DNA of 64,000 bases from the NCBI RefSeq assembly GCF_018687075.1, contig NZ_CP061285.1, forward strand, positions 1,488,001-1,552,000. The letters run 5' to 3'. Origin of the DNA: Polynucleobacter sp. MWH-UH35A (lineage in GTDB: Bacteria; Pseudomonadota; Gammaproteobacteria; Burkholderiales; Burkholderiaceae). Below are positions 1 to 8,123 of the stretch, in pieces (the stretch's first letter is position 1; each line of letters opens with the position of its first letter). The notes under the pieces were generated by a model, which ran no database searches, was not told the DNA's origin, and was given only the letters and a program-made list of their open reading frames with translations. Both the position numbers and the translations under genes were made by a program.

Positions 1-2
1 CC

Positions 3-74
3 AGCGGAATGATCAACGACCACCTCACATCTTGTCATCGATATGCTGCAGTGAAAAAGATGTCAAAAAAATAG
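3..74 (+). CDS. 3' end of an unidentified upstream CDS (partial)
   Basis: An open frame enters from the left edge and ends at TAG 72-74, giving a 23-residue basic tail ending KKMSKK. The stop follows a run of seven A (65-71). With one more A the frame would continue to TAA 134-136 and add another basic tail (IAPTKGALYKKVRRKLDVN), so the gene may have a slipped homopolymer. It lies just upstream of the PHA synthase-like gene on the same strand and could be its operon partner. Too little is visible to name it. Confidence 0.3.
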   Translation, partial: SGMINDHLTSCHRYAAVKKMSKK

Positions 75-194
75 CGCCTACTAAAGGAGCTCTATACAAA
101 AAAGTCCGACGGAAGCTTGATGTAAATCAAACTTAAGAGAGTCTGCCATCCGGCAAAGGAAGTAGTATTGACGACTAAATTAAAAGGAATACAT

Positions 195-1172
195 ATGCTT
201 GATTCTCAATACTTTTCGGCTGCCCACGCAACACCTTACTATCAAGATGAATTTTTTAACATCTGGAAGTTTCCCACAACAAAGGGAAAGAAGAAGCAAG
301 AGAAGCCCATTATTTTAAATTACTCAATAATGACCCGCGCCTATGGAACTATTTGCAATCGCGATAATTTTGTAGAGTACTTTAATCATGAAGGCTTTGA
401 TGTTTATTTAATGGATTGGGGAAAAGATTCATTATTTACCCTGAGCGGATGGGGTGTAGACAAAATTTGCGATGAGTTACGGGATAAAGCAGTTCTGCCT
501 CTTTTGAAAGAATATAAAACAGACAGCCTTAATATTTTTGGCATTTGTATTGGCGGGATGCTTGCGGCGCATATGATTAATAAAAATATGCAAGATGATC
601 CTAAATTTGCCAAAAAGTTTAACAAAATTGCATTTTATGGCTCACCCATCTTAGGTGCTCGCGACCTTGGTATCGCTAAAACTTTTTTAACTTTTTACAA
701 GCAAATGAAGCCGTTTCGCAAATCAATGCATGAAACTGGAATTTCCTTGTTCACGCTGGATGCCTATCTTTTACAGGGCATTAGCAAGTCGTTGCTTGAA
801 TGGTCATGGAATCAATTTGCCGAAGAAGGCTCCAAGACTCTATCTGAAATGGTAGGCTTAACATTAAAAGACCGCTGGGTACCTTTTGCTGCTTTCATGG
901 ATTTACTTGAAGAGGCATTCGAAAAAACCCAAGTCGAAGATGGCAATGGCTTCCATTTTAAGGGTAATGTAAAGAATATTCATTTTTATAATATGGTCGG
1001 CGATAGCGATGTTTTAGTTATGCCTTCAGCCTCTATTGTTGAATATGGATCTACAGTCCCCCAGCAGTTCGCCTCTTTTGAACAGGATATATTTGTAGGT
1101 GGTCACTTTATCTTTGCCCAGCCGGGATTTCAAAAGGAAAAGAAACGCCTAGCCGAATGGTTTTCTGCATAA
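195..1172 (+). CDS. PHA synthase-like alpha/beta hydrolase (class III PhaC-like)
   Basis: Probable polyhydroxyalkanoate synthase of the short class III PhaC type, which polymerises hydroxyacyl-CoA into storage granules in the cytoplasm. The 325-residue protein has the synthase variant of the lipase box, G-I-C-I-G-G, placing the nucleophile Cys near residue 118. A later GDSDVLVMP segment can supply the Asp, and GGHF near residue 304 the His. I chose ATG 195 because AAGGA lies 6 nt upstream. A TTG at 168 with its own AAGGA would add nine residues. Class III enzymes need a PhaE partner, which is not visible unless it is the cut-off gene at the left edge. A hairpin terminator follows. The alternative is a related hydrolase or depolymerase, but the Cys makes a synthase more likely. 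Confidence 0.75.
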   Translation: MLDSQYFSAAHATPYYQDEFFNIWKFPTTKGKKKQEKPIILNYSIMTRAYGTICNRDNFVEYFNHEGFDVYLMDWGKDSLFTLSGWGVDKICDELRDKAVLPLLKEYKTDSLNIFGICIGGMLAAHMINKNMQDDPKFAKKFNKIAFYGSPILGARDLGIAKTFLTFYKQMKPFRKSMHETGISLFTLDAYLLQGISKSLLEWSWNQFAEEGSKTLSEMVGLTLKDRWVPFAAFMDLLEEAFEKTQVEDGNGFHFKGNVKNIHFYNMVGDSDVLVMPSASIVEYGSTVPQQFASFEQDIFVGGHFIFAQPGFQKEKKRLAEWFSA

Positions 1173-1180
1173 AAATGCCC

Positions 1181-1208
1181 AAAGCCATCTCATAGTAGAT
1201 GGCTTTTT
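1181..1208 (+). terminator. Rho-independent terminator after the PhaC-like gene
   Basis: A perfect 10-bp stem (1181-1190 with 1197-1206) closes a 6-nt loop CATAGT and runs into five T. It starts 9 nt after the stop codon of the PhaC-like gene and ends just before the next gene. Confidence 0.85.
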
Positions 1209-1223
1209 AATGATTCAAAATAT

Positions 1224-2585
1224 ATGAACACATTTTCATATCTTAAATTAATCTTTAAAGAAGAATTATTAGCGATTAAAGAGCTCTTGGTAGAGCAACG
1301 CTGGCTAATAGTATTGCTAATTGTTTTCCTAGGAAGTCTAATTTATTACCTAAACCCTTTTCCACCTCGCACCATCTCTATTGCCGCCGGGGATAAAAAT
1401 GGTGCTTACTGGAAGACGGCAGAGGCCTATGCGCAGTACTTTCATGAAAATGGCGTTGAACTCAAAATCGTTGAGGCGGCTGGCTCTATAGAAGATGCTA
1501 ATTTACTTGAAGATTCTGGGAGGAATATTCAAGTAGCCTTTGTGCAGGGCGGTGCATTAGATTCAAAGCTTGCTGAAAAATTTTATTCCTTAGGTAGCAT
1601 CGCTTATGAGCCCATGTGGGTTTTTTATAGGAAAGAATTAATTAATGCGCCAAATAACTTAACCGATCTAACTAAATTTCGCATCGGAGTTGGACCCAAG
1701 CTTGGCGGCACCCAAAAACTATTTCATGATGCAATGCAACTAAATGGAATAGATGTGAATGCTATTGCAGGAATTAGCTACAGCTCTTACCAAAAAAATT
1801 TAGAGGACTTTTTATCAGGCAAGCTTGATGTGCTTATCAAGGTCGCTGCCTATCATGACCAGTCCATACAAACACTATTAAGAGATCGAAATGTCCGATT
1901 GATGTCTATCTCAGATTCTGATGCATACCAGAAAAACTTACCTTATTTATATTCATTAAAAATTCCAAGAAACTCAATTGACATTGAACGAGGGATCCCT
2001 AATGCCCCAATTTCACTGATTGCGACTACCAGCTCCATCATCATCAATAAAAGTTTGCACCCAGACATACAAATGCTACTTCTTGTTGCCAGCAGAGATC
2101 TTCAACGGTCATCACAATATCTTTTCTTTGCTAGTCGAGGAGAATTTCCAGCTTATGTAGACCCAACTATTGAAGCTAGTCCAACGGCTCTTCACTATTA
2201 TGACTACGGCGTTCCTCCGGGAATGCGCTATCTTCCATTTTGGTTGGCTGGATTTATTAATCGGATGTGGATTTTAATTCTTTCCATTATTGCTTTTACA
2301 TACCCGCTTGCAAAATTAAACTTTCAATTAAGAGAAATTCGATACCGGATCAAACACCGCAGACTTTACGAAGAACTGCTCGAAACAGAGCTTTTCTTAT
2401 GTGAGAATGATCCCCCAATTGCCGAGCTTAAAAGAATGGCAGGAAGACTAAAACATTTAAACCGAGAAGCCATCCAAATTAGAGTTCCAGTTGGCTCAGA
2501 AGTTGAATATTTTAATTTACTTCAAGCAATAGAACTCCTTCGCAGCAAAACAAATGAAAAAATTGACTCAATCTCATGCTCTTAA
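1224..2585 (+). CDS. TAXI-family TRAP solute-binding protein, membrane anchored
   Basis: A periplasmic substrate-binding protein of the TAXI (TRAP-associated extracytoplasmic immunogenic) type. A membrane segment at residues about 28-43 is followed by the typical opening ISIAAGDKNGAYWKTAEAYAQ and a two-lobed binding domain to about residue 330. A second membrane segment (about 335-360) precedes a cytoplasmic, basic C-terminal tail. Two anchors and 453 residues make it longer than the usual secreted TAXI proteins of about 320 residues. No TRAP permease gene is adjacent, so it may act as a sensor-like or orphan binding protein. The ATG at 1224 has no clear ribosome binding site. Confidence 0.75.
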   Translation: MNTFSYLKLIFKEELLAIKELLVEQRWLIVLLIVFLGSLIYYLNPFPPRTISIAAGDKNGAYWKTAEAYAQYFHENGVELKIVEAAGSIEDANLLEDSGRNIQVAFVQGGALDSKLAEKFYSLGSIAYEPMWVFYRKELINAPNNLTDLTKFRIGVGPKLGGTQKLFHDAMQLNGIDVNAIAGISYSSYQKNLEDFLSGKLDVLIKVAAYHDQSIQTLLRDRNVRLMSISDSDAYQKNLPYLYSLKIPRNSIDIERGIPNAPISLIATTSSIIINKSLHPDIQMLLLVASRDLQRSSQYLFFASRGEFPAYVDPTIEASPTALHYYDYGVPPGMRYLPFWLAGFINRMWILILSIIAFTYPLAKLNFQLREIRYRIKHRRLYEELLETELFLCENDPPIAELKRMAGRLKHLNREAIQIRVPVGSEVEYFNLLQAIELLRSKTNEKIDSISCS

Positions 2586-2660
2586 TTGCTCAACTATAAA
2601 AAATTAGAATCCCAACCAAAAAATTTATTCAATTCTTTTATTAGCACCTGAAGCATCAAA

Positions 2661-2688
2661 CAAAAGCCACTCCGAAGAGTGGCTTTTG
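2661..2688. terminator. Strong hairpin terminator
   Basis: A perfect 12-bp stem (2661-2672 with 2677-2688) around a CGAA tetraloop, with T-rich flanks on both strands. It can end the TAXI gene on the plus strand and the tRNA region on the minus strand. Confidence 0.85.
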
Positions 2689-2692
2689 TTTC

Positions 2693-2737
2693 TGGTGAGC
2701 CCACCAGGACTTGAACCTGGGACCAAAGGATTATGAG
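2693..2737 (-). pseudogene. 3' half of a tRNA-Met(CAT) gene, 5' half lost or scrambled
   Basis: Read on the minus strand this holds CATAAT (anticodon CAT), the variable region, a perfect T arm and an encoded CCA, matching the 3' half of an elongator tRNA-Met. The sequence upstream of the anticodon cannot form an anticodon stem or a D arm. Fragments resembling the 5' half appear in the opposite orientation: AGAGCAGA near 2737 and GGGCCTATAGCT at 2771-2782. It therefore looks like a rearranged, non-functional remnant. A working tRNA-Met must lie elsewhere in the genome. Confidence 0.7.
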
Positions 2738-2863
2738 AGCAGAAGGCTAGGATAGAGCTCCATAAACAGGGGGCCTATAGCTGATCAATAGCGGTGGGCA
2801 GTGAAATGCGTAGTGAGCTTTAGTGGAAGCAAGCGTTACTTTAAGTAATGCCTATCAAATTAC

Positions 2864-2938
2864 TGGAGCGGGTGAAGGGAGTCGAACCCTCTTCTCTAGC
2901 TTGGGAAGCTAGGGTAATAGCCGTTATACGACACCCGC
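2864..2938 (-). tRNA. tRNA-Gly(CCC)
   Basis: A complete 75-nt cloverleaf with CCA encoded. The acceptor is GCGGGTG paired with CACCCGC, the anticodon stem is CTAGC/GCTAG, and the 7-nt loop TTCCCAA gives anticodon CCC. The T loop is GGTTCGACTC and the discriminator is U. It reads GGG glycine codons. Confidence 0.93.
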
Positions 2939-2960
2939 AACAGGGACGAGTCATACAAGC

Positions 2961-4862
2961 TCAATTCAGCAGCAATTGATTCATGCGTTTAACAAAACCG
3001 GCAGGATCATTTAACTGACCGCCTTCTGCCAATAAGGCCTGATCAAACAAAAGGTTGGTCCAATCATCAAAATGCTGATCATCACTTTTGAGCTTGGATA
3101 CTAAAGGGTGCTCAGGATTAATCTCTAATATTGGCTTCATATCAGGAGCGTTTTGACCGGCAGCTTTGAGCATACGCAACAAGTTTCCAGATAGTTCATT
3201 TTCATCAGCAATCAAACAAGCTGGAGAATCTGTTAAGCGAAAAGTCACACGCACATCTTTTGCCCTATCTTCCAAGACTTTTTTCATACGCTCAATCAAG
3301 TCCTTGAACTGCTTCTCAGTTTCCTCATGCTCCTTCTTTTCTTTTTCATCACTAAGGTTTCCTAAATCTAATCCACCCTTCGCAACGGATGCCAATTGCT
3401 TACCATCAAACTCAGTGATAAAAGAAAGCATCCATTCATCAACACGATCCGATAATAAGAGTACTTCAACACCTTTCTTGCGGAAGATCTCTAAATGCGG
3501 ACTATTTTTAGCTGCGTTAAATGATTCACCCGTGACATAGTAAATCTTGTCTTGTCCTTCTTTCATGCGTGAGACATAATCGGCTAAAGATACTGTCTGA
3601 TCCGCAGAGTCAGTATGGGTGCTTGCAAAAAGAAGAAGCTTGAGGATTCTATCTTGATTAGCTTGATCTTCGCCAATACCCTCTTTGAGGACTTGGCCAA
3701 ATTGCGTCCAGAATATACGATATTTTTCTTTTTTTGTCTCATCATCGCTATTAGCCAGCTCCTCAAGCATACTCAGTACTCGCTTGGTAGAGCTCTCACG
3801 AATAACTTTGATATCACGAGACTCTTGCAATATTTCTCGAGAGACATTTAGAGGCAAATCGACTGAATCAATCACGCCCGTGACAAAACGCAAATACATC
3901 GGCATAAGCTTTTCGGCATCATCCATAATGAAAATACGTTTGACATACAACTTGATGCCACTACGCTTATTACGATCCCATAAATCAAATGGAGCCTTAC
4001 TTGGTACAAAGAGTAACTGGGTAAATTCACTCCTACCCTCTACCCGGTTTAATGAATAACACAATGGGTTTTCATAATCATGCGATAGGTGCTTGTAAAA
4101 CTCGTTGTATTGTTCTTCGGTAATTTCTGATTTATTGCGAGCCCATAGAGCAGAAGACTGATTAATGCTCTCTAACTCGTCTTTAATAACCTGCTCTTTC
4201 TTATCAACATCCCACTCCTCCTTGCGCATCTGAATGGGTAAAGAAGTGTGGTCAGAATACTTACGAATAATCGTCTTCAGCTGATAGCTATTGAGGAAAT
4301 CATCTTCTCCATCACGTAAATGCAATGTAATGGAGGTGCCACGCTGCGGACGATCAATCGATTCAATTGTAAATTCGCCTGAACCATCCGACTCCCAACG
4401 CACGCCATCAGAAGAAGGTAAGCCTGCACGACGAGTGTCAACGGTAATGCGGTCTGCAACAATAAAGGCGGAATAAAAACCAACGCCAAACTGACCAATT
4501 AAAGCAGCATCCTTTTGCTGATCCCCGGATAGCTTAGAGAAAAACTCCTTAGTGCCAGAACGAGCAATAGTGCCCAGGTTGTTAATCACTTCTTCACAGC
4601 TCATACCGATGCCATTATCTGAAATGGTTAATGTTCTGGTGGCTTTATCAAATTCCACTTTAATCTTAAGATCTGGGTCATCCCCATACCAGTCTGGATG
4701 AGCAATTCCTTCAAATCGCAATTTATCGGCCGCATCCGACGCATTTGAGATAAGCTCACGCAGGAAAATTTCCTTATTTGAATACAAGGAATGGATCATC
4801 AGCTGCAGGAGTTGTTTTACTTCCGCTTGAAATCCAAGGGTTTCTTTAGTTGTGATAGTCAT
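2961..4862 (-). CDS. htpG: HtpG, Hsp90 chaperone
   Basis: Cytoplasmic ATP-dependent chaperone of the Hsp90 family. The N-terminal GHKL ATPase shows [22 protein letters not shown] and [11 protein letters not shown]. The middle domain carries [10 protein letters not shown] and [11 protein letters not shown], and the C-terminal dimerisation domain ends in MNQLLLN. From ATG 4862 it has 633 residues, normal for bacterial HtpG. An in-frame TTG 21 nt further upstream is less likely: the residues just after ATG ([18 protein letters not shown]) already form the usual start, and GGA lies about 8 nt before that ATG. A sigma-32 promoter is present at 4895-4923. Confidence 0.98.
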   Translation of the reverse strand: MTITTKETLGFQAEVKQLLQLMIHSLYSNKEIFLRELISNASDAADKLRFEGIAHPDWYGDDPDLKIKVEFDKATRTLTISDNGIGMSCEEVINNLGTIARSGTKEFFSKLSGDQQKDAALIGQFGVGFYSAFIVADRITVDTRRAGLPSSDGVRWESDGSGEFTIESIDRPQRGTSITLHLRDGEDDFLNSYQLKTIIRKYSDHTSLPIQMRKEEWDVDKKEQVIKDELESINQSSALWARNKSEITEEQYNEFYKHLSHDYENPLCYSLNRVEGRSEFTQLLFVPSKAPFDLWDRNKRSGIKLYVKRIFIMDDAEKLMPMYLRFVTGVIDSVDLPLNVSREILQESRDIKVIRESSTKRVLSMLEELANSDDETKKEKYRIFWTQFGQVLKEGIGEDQANQDRILKLLLFASTHTDSADQTVSLADYVSRMKEGQDKIYYVTGESFNAAKNSPHLEIFRKKGVEVLLLSDRVDEWMLSFITEFDGKQLASVAKGGLDLGNLSDEKEKKEHEETEKQFKDLIERMKKVLEDRAKDVRVTFRLTDSPACLIADENELSGNLLRMLKAAGQNAPDMKPILEINPEHPLVSKLKSDDQHFDDWTNLLFDQALLAEGGQLNDPAGFVKRMNQLLLN

Positions 4863-4894
4863 TTCATTTTTCCAATAATTCAATTGATTAATTC

Positions 4895-4923
4895 TATCTG
4901 GGGCTAATTTTCAGCATTTCAAG
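4895..4923 (-). promoter_or_regulatory. Sigma-32 heat-shock promoter of htpG
   Basis: On the minus strand CTTGAAA (4917-4923), a 13-nt spacer and CCCCAGATA (4895-4903) match the sigma-32 consensus closely. It lies 33-61 nt upstream of the htpG start, between the small ORF and htpG, so htpG can be induced separately from the gene upstream. Confidence 0.8.
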
Positions 4924-4946
4924 GGTTTCAGAAAGTCCTGAGACAA

Positions 4947-5105
4947 CTATTCAAATGGATCGGCTCTCTCATCGCCAGGGTCCTCCTGAAGAATTTCTTT
5001 GCGACTTCTTTTTTGAAGATACTCCAAAATCAAGCGCTTGAGCTTAGGTCTAGCAATAGGCTCCTGGCGATTTTCCTGGAGCTCTAAATGGTCAGTTTCG
5101 AGCAT
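4947..5105 (-). CDS. Small protein, 52 residues, upstream of htpG
   Basis: An ORF of 52 codons beginning MLETDHLELQENRQEPIARP and ending DERADPFE. It starts at ATG 5105 with a good ribosome binding site (GGAG, 7 nt before the ATG). The protein is highly charged, with a basic amphipathic middle (PKLKRLILEYLQKRSRKEI) and an acidic tail, and has no signal peptide or membrane segment. It lies on the same strand as htpG, 84 nt upstream, and diverges from the Hsp20 gene. I do not recognise a family. The good ribosome binding site and biased composition favour a real gene. Confidence 0.55.
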   Translation of the reverse strand: MLETDHLELQENRQEPIARPKLKRLILEYLQKRSRKEILQEDPGDERADPFE

Positions 5106-5236
5106 TTTATTTTCTCCATTTAATCAGTTGACTATTTAATTCGTTGGGGATGACAAAGCCAAAATAACCCTATTTATGATGAAGAATTTATGCCATCAAC
5201 TTTTTATCTATGGTCAAAATTCAGGATTTCAACCCC

Positions 5237-5265
5237 CTTGAAATTCAAAAGTGGTGCCCTTAAAT
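5237..5265 (+). promoter_or_regulatory. Sigma-32 heat-shock promoter of the Hsp20 gene
   Basis: CTTGAAA (5237-5243), a 13-nt spacer and CCCTTAAAT (5257-5265) match the sigma-32 -35 and -10 elements, with the same spacing as the htpG promoter. Transcription would start near 5272, giving a leader of about 60 nt. Confidence 0.8.
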
Positions 5266-5306
5266 ACTCTTTACCTAGGTGCCTTAGGGGCCTGGGAAAT
5301 TAAGAA

Positions 5307-5325
5307 CTTGCTTAAATTTAAGGAG
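5307..5325 (+). promoter_or_regulatory. Possible ROSE-like RNA thermometer hairpin over the Hsp20 ribosome binding site
   Basis: The RNA CUUGCUUAAAUUUAAGGAG folds back on itself. The UUGCU segment faces the Shine-Dalgarno AAGGAG, with a G opposite G, which is the arrangement of ROSE thermometers in small heat-shock genes. AAGGAG (5320-5325) is 6 nt before the ATG. The core CTTAAATTTAAG is a perfect palindrome. The hairpin is short, so this is an inference from the motif and its position. Confidence 0.55.
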
Positions 5326-5331
5326 AAAACG

Positions 5332-5796
5332 ATGGCATATCCATTTGGTCGTAATGTATTACTCAGCTCAGTAGGTTTTGATCGTCTGATTGACGCTATT
5401 GAAGAAATGAGCTCCGGAGAGACCCTAAATAAGGCGCAGAGCTACCCTCCCTACAACATCATCAAAAAAAATGAGCGTGATTACGCCATTGAAATCGCAG
5501 TAGCGGGCTTTAAAAGTGATGAAATTGATATTACCGCCGAGGGCAATAAGCTAACAGTAGTTGGTAAGGTGAAAGCCGAGCAAACTGGCGAGTATCTGCA
5601 TAAAGGCATTGCCAACCGAGACTTTAGTCACGACTTTACGCTGGCAGAGACCGTGATTGTGCGCTCTGCAGATATCGAGAATGGCTTATTGATCATCAAG
5701 CTTGAGAATGTCATTCCAGAGGAAAAATTGCCGCGCAAGATTCTCATTGGTGGAAATTCAAAATTAGTTATTGAAGAAGTCAAAGAAGCAGCTTAA
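5332..5796 (+). CDS. Hsp20 family small heat-shock protein (IbpA-like)
   Basis: A 154-residue small heat-shock protein that holds unfolding proteins for refolding by DnaK and ClpB. The short N-terminal region is followed by an alpha-crystallin domain from about residue 37 (PPYNIIKKNERDYAIEIAV, then a GYxHKGI-like strand and FTLAETVIV) and a C-terminal I-L-I type motif in LPRKILIGG. ATG 5332 is supported by AAGGAG 6 nt upstream. A longer frame opening at GTG 5251 would start inside the sigma-32 promoter and is rejected. Control is probably double: sigma-32 transcription plus a heat-melted leader hairpin. Confidence 0.92.
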   Translation: MAYPFGRNVLLSSVGFDRLIDAIEEMSSGETLNKAQSYPPYNIIKKNERDYAIEIAVAGFKSDEIDITAEGNKLTVVGKVKAEQTGEYLHKGIANRDFSHDFTLAETVIVRSADIENGLLIIKLENVIPEEKLPRKILIGGNSKLVIEEVKEAA

Positions 5797-5804
5797 TGAA
5801 TTAA

Positions 5805-5836
5805 GGCTAGCCCAGCACAAGGGCTAGCCTCTCTTT
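5805..5836 (+). terminator. Rho-independent terminator after the Hsp20 gene
   Basis: A perfect 9-bp GC-rich stem (5805-5813 with 5821-5829) with loop AGCACAA is followed by TCTCTTT. It starts 8 nt after the stop codon. Confidence 0.85.
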
Positions 5837-5893
5837 AGCATTACAAAAGCGATTTTAGAAAACCCTACAACGCAAAGAATCACTTACCTCTAA

Positions 5894-6571
5894 CTAGACG
5901 CACTTATAGAGTAGGCGCAAATTCTGTATTTTTCCAAATTGACGCTCAGCAGCCTCCATTTCAGCGTCGTAATTCTCTTTGTGAGTATGGACAAAAATAT
6001 GCAAGACTCTTTTAGCCTGATCATGGCCTTGCAAAGCAGCTAAAGATAAAAAGTAAAATGCTTTCTTGAGATCTAACGGTACAAATTCACCTTTACCATA
6101 TAGCGACCCCAGAGTGTAAGCACACTGCCGACTACCCTCTTCTGCGCCGATCGTTAGATATTTGATACCCAACTCCACATTTCGCGGAACACCTTGCTCC
6201 ATACCTAAACCCAAGGCATAAATATTGCCTAAATTGCAAAATGCATCTTTAACCTCCTCCTTGATTGCTTTTTGATAGTACTCAACAGCAACTTTATAAC
6301 TTTGGGGAACTTTACCAAGACCCCGCTCATGCATCAAGCCGACGTTAAAAAGCGCGTAACCATTTCCAAGACTGGTATGGCCATTTTGCAATTCATAAAA
6401 TTTTTCCATTTGCTCGGCATTTAAATTTCCATCAAATGTCATTTTGGTCAACAAAAATAGAGCGTCATCGTTTTGATCATTTACGGCGCTCTCATAAAGA
6501 ATATCGAAGGCAACTTCATATTTGCCTCTTTGCATATTTAATTGCGCTAAATCTATTGCTCCGTAACTCAT
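5894..6571 (-). CDS. Sel1/TPR-repeat protein
   Basis: A 225-residue helical-repeat protein with no signal peptide. Sel1-type repeats are visible as GYALFNVGLMHERGLG, AFCNLGNIYALGLGMEQG, CAYTLGSLYGKGEF and FYFLSLAALQGHDQAKR. Such repeats bind other proteins. It lies 91 nt downstream of ycgR on the same strand and may be cotranscribed, though no motility role can be shown. The C-terminal 40 residues are charged and ungapped. Confidence 0.75.
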   Translation of the reverse strand: MSYGAIDLAQLNMQRGKYEVAFDILYESAVNDQNDDALFLLTKMTFDGNLNAEQMEKFYELQNGHTSLGNGYALFNVGLMHERGLGKVPQSYKVAVEYYQKAIKEEVKDAFCNLGNIYALGLGMEQGVPRNVELGIKYLTIGAEEGSRQCAYTLGSLYGKGEFVPLDLKKAFYFLSLAALQGHDQAKRVLHIFVHTHKENYDAEMEAAERQFGKIQNLRLLYKCV

Positions 6572-6662
6572 AAATACTTTCTATAAACTTTGCATAACTA
6601 AAAATTTTAAAAAATTATTTTACCTGTAAATGGCAAATTTTCTAACAGCAAAGTTATCCCAT

Positions 6663-7418
6663 TTAAGTCCAGGATGTATCTTGATACCAATAATTGATTC
6701 GGCGATTAACTCTTGCATTTTGAATGGCCGACCTTGTACTGTAAAACTCATTTAAATTTAACTTTGTTGGCTCATGCAACTCACATCCCACTCGAATACG
6801 AGAGGATTCGACAGAGCTAGAACGCAAGCTTCTAATAATGAGGTCAAACTTTGCTGTTCTGGCTGTCAATCGCTCAAGAGTGCAATTTTTCCATAGAGTG
6901 CCGATCTCCATATGTGTCGCACCCAAACGTAAATCAAGTTGCAAGCCATGGTCTGAAATATCGACAATATCCCCAATCATTTCCTTACCAACAGCGAAAA
7001 AAATAAGCGCCTTAAAGGCCCTATCAGGAGGGGCTTTCGCTCTAAAGTGCTCCCTCCTTTGCAGCAAAGACATCGTATTTGGAATATCACAAGCCAATAA
7101 TCCCGACTCAGCAGACCTCAAACCGCTGATAGGAAATTGTAGCTTTCCCACCTCAAGACCAGCAACAAAGTAACACTCTTGACCCATAAATGAATTGAGG
7201 GCAACTTTGGGCAATTCCTCAACTTTTACCCGAATGCCCTTCCCCGGATCAAGACCCTGTACGCTCACCGGAAATCTTTCGCCCGTTTTGATGTTGACAA
7301 CACTGGAGATTGGCCCTGGGGAAAACATACGCTCTAAATTTTTATAGATGAAGCGGGGATCAATTCGATATTTAGCAGCTGCCTCCCCAAGGTCTGGAGC
7401 ATACGTTTCAAATGTCAT
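6663..7418 (-). CDS. ycgR: YcgR-type PilZ-domain flagellar brake
   Basis: A cyclic di-GMP receptor that slows the flagellar motor. The N-terminal YcgR_N beta-barrel spans about residues 28-115. The C-terminal PilZ domain carries both c-di-GMP motifs: the R-x-x-x-R of RREHFR (122-126) and D-I-S-D-H-G (153-158). Length (251 residues) is normal. It sits about 11 kb from the flagellar genes. It is divergent from the next small gene, with a 100-bp intergenic region in which I see no sigma-28 or sigma-54 site. The target in the motor (MotA, FliG or FliM) cannot be told from sequence. Confidence 0.88.
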   Translation of the reverse strand: MTFETYAPDLGEAAAKYRIDPRFIYKNLERMFSPGPISSVVNIKTGERFPVSVQGLDPGKGIRVKVEELPKVALNSFMGQECYFVAGLEVGKLQFPISGLRSAESGLLACDIPNTMSLLQRREHFRAKAPPDRAFKALIFFAVGKEMIGDIVDISDHGLQLDLRLGATHMEIGTLWKNCTLERLTARTAKFDLIIRSLRSSSVESSRIRVGCELHEPTKLNLNEFYSTRSAIQNARVNRRINYWYQDTSWT

Positions 7419-7518
7419 ATAAATTTTTTTACTGGGAGTATGATGAAGTTTATTTCTACAGTTTTAAGTACACGCTCAACAGTTATAAAATTTACTAGCG
7501 AAGCATACTAAGGTCGAC

Positions 7519-7701
7519 GTGAAAAATTATGAGATTCTCTCAATTGAAGCAAGTGACTTAGCCCATTTCTGGGTTGTCAGTTACATTTTAACGCATGGTG
7601 AAATCCAAAAGGCAGTAATAGAAGCACTCGACCCAAATGAAGCATTTATTAAATTTCGCAATGAGATGATCAGACAATCTAAGGTTAAATTTAAAAAGTA
7701 G
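7519..7701 (+). CDS. Small hypothetical protein, 60 residues
   Basis: Opens at GTG 7519 (KNYEILSIEASDLAHFWVVSY) and ends in the basic tail KVKFKK. No signal peptide or clear membrane segment. It lies 49 nt before the next plus-strand gene. The product is not recognised. The ribosome binding site is weak (AAGG about 10 nt upstream), so the start is uncertain. Confidence 0.5.
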   Translation: MKNYEILSIEASDLAHFWVVSYILTHGEIQKAVIEALDPNEAFIKFRNEMIRQSKVKFKK

Positions 7702-7750
7702 TTAATTGAAAGTACAATAGATTTTAAGTATTCATGGAGGATAATTAAGA

Positions 7751-8122
7751 ATGACGCCCGCAGAACTTGAAAGACATGCTGATCTAATCCGAAGAGCTAA
7801 GATTCTCAGTGCAGCTAGCGAAGAGTATTTCAAAGCAGCGCAAGCAATTGAAATGGGCGAGTCCGAAGAATTAAGATACCGCCACATCAAATCCGCTAAA
7901 GAGTCTATTGAAGACGCTTTTCCCGAAGTATTTCAGGTACGGCAGGCAACACCCAGATATGTCATTAAAGAAGAAAATGATCATCGTGTAATTAAAACCA
8001 TCGGCATTGTTATCCTAATTTTAGGCACCCTTTATGGCTTCGTGAAGTTTGGGCCAACAGGTGACCTCAGTAAAACATGGACCACTGACGATATTCCAAA
8101 AGCAACTGCTTACCCAAAATGA
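7751..8122 (+). CDS. Hypothetical single-pass membrane protein, 123 residues
   Basis: The first 75 residues are a charged helical segment (AELERHADLIRRAKILSAAS, then EEYFKAAQAIEMGESEELRY), followed by one membrane helix at about residues 81-98 (IKTIGIVILILGTLYGF) and a short tail. GGAGG lies about 9 nt before the ATG. The layout suggests a cytoplasmic helical domain tethered to the inner membrane. It is convergent with, and only 1 nt from, the next gene. No family recognised. Confidence 0.65.
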   Translation: MTPAELERHADLIRRAKILSAASEEYFKAAQAIEMGESEELRYRHIKSAKESIEDAFPEVFQVRQATPRYVIKEENDHRVIKTIGIVILILGTLYGFVKFGPTGDLSKTWTTDDIPKATAYPK

Positions 8123-8123
8123 C

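Noticed and set aside
404..625. Minus-strand frame inside the PhaC-like gene
   Set aside because: It lies wholly opposite a well-supported gene and has no recognisable protein features; the same applies to the other long frames opposite htpG, the flagellar genes and fliC.
2693..2782. A complete tRNA-Met on the minus strand
   Set aside because: Only the 3' half matches. The region where the D arm and 5' anticodon strand should be does not pair, so it is reported as a remnant.
5251..5331. GTG 5251 as start of the Hsp20 gene
   Set aside because: It lies inside the sigma-32 promoter and has no ribosome binding site. ATG 5332 has AAGGAG at the right distance.
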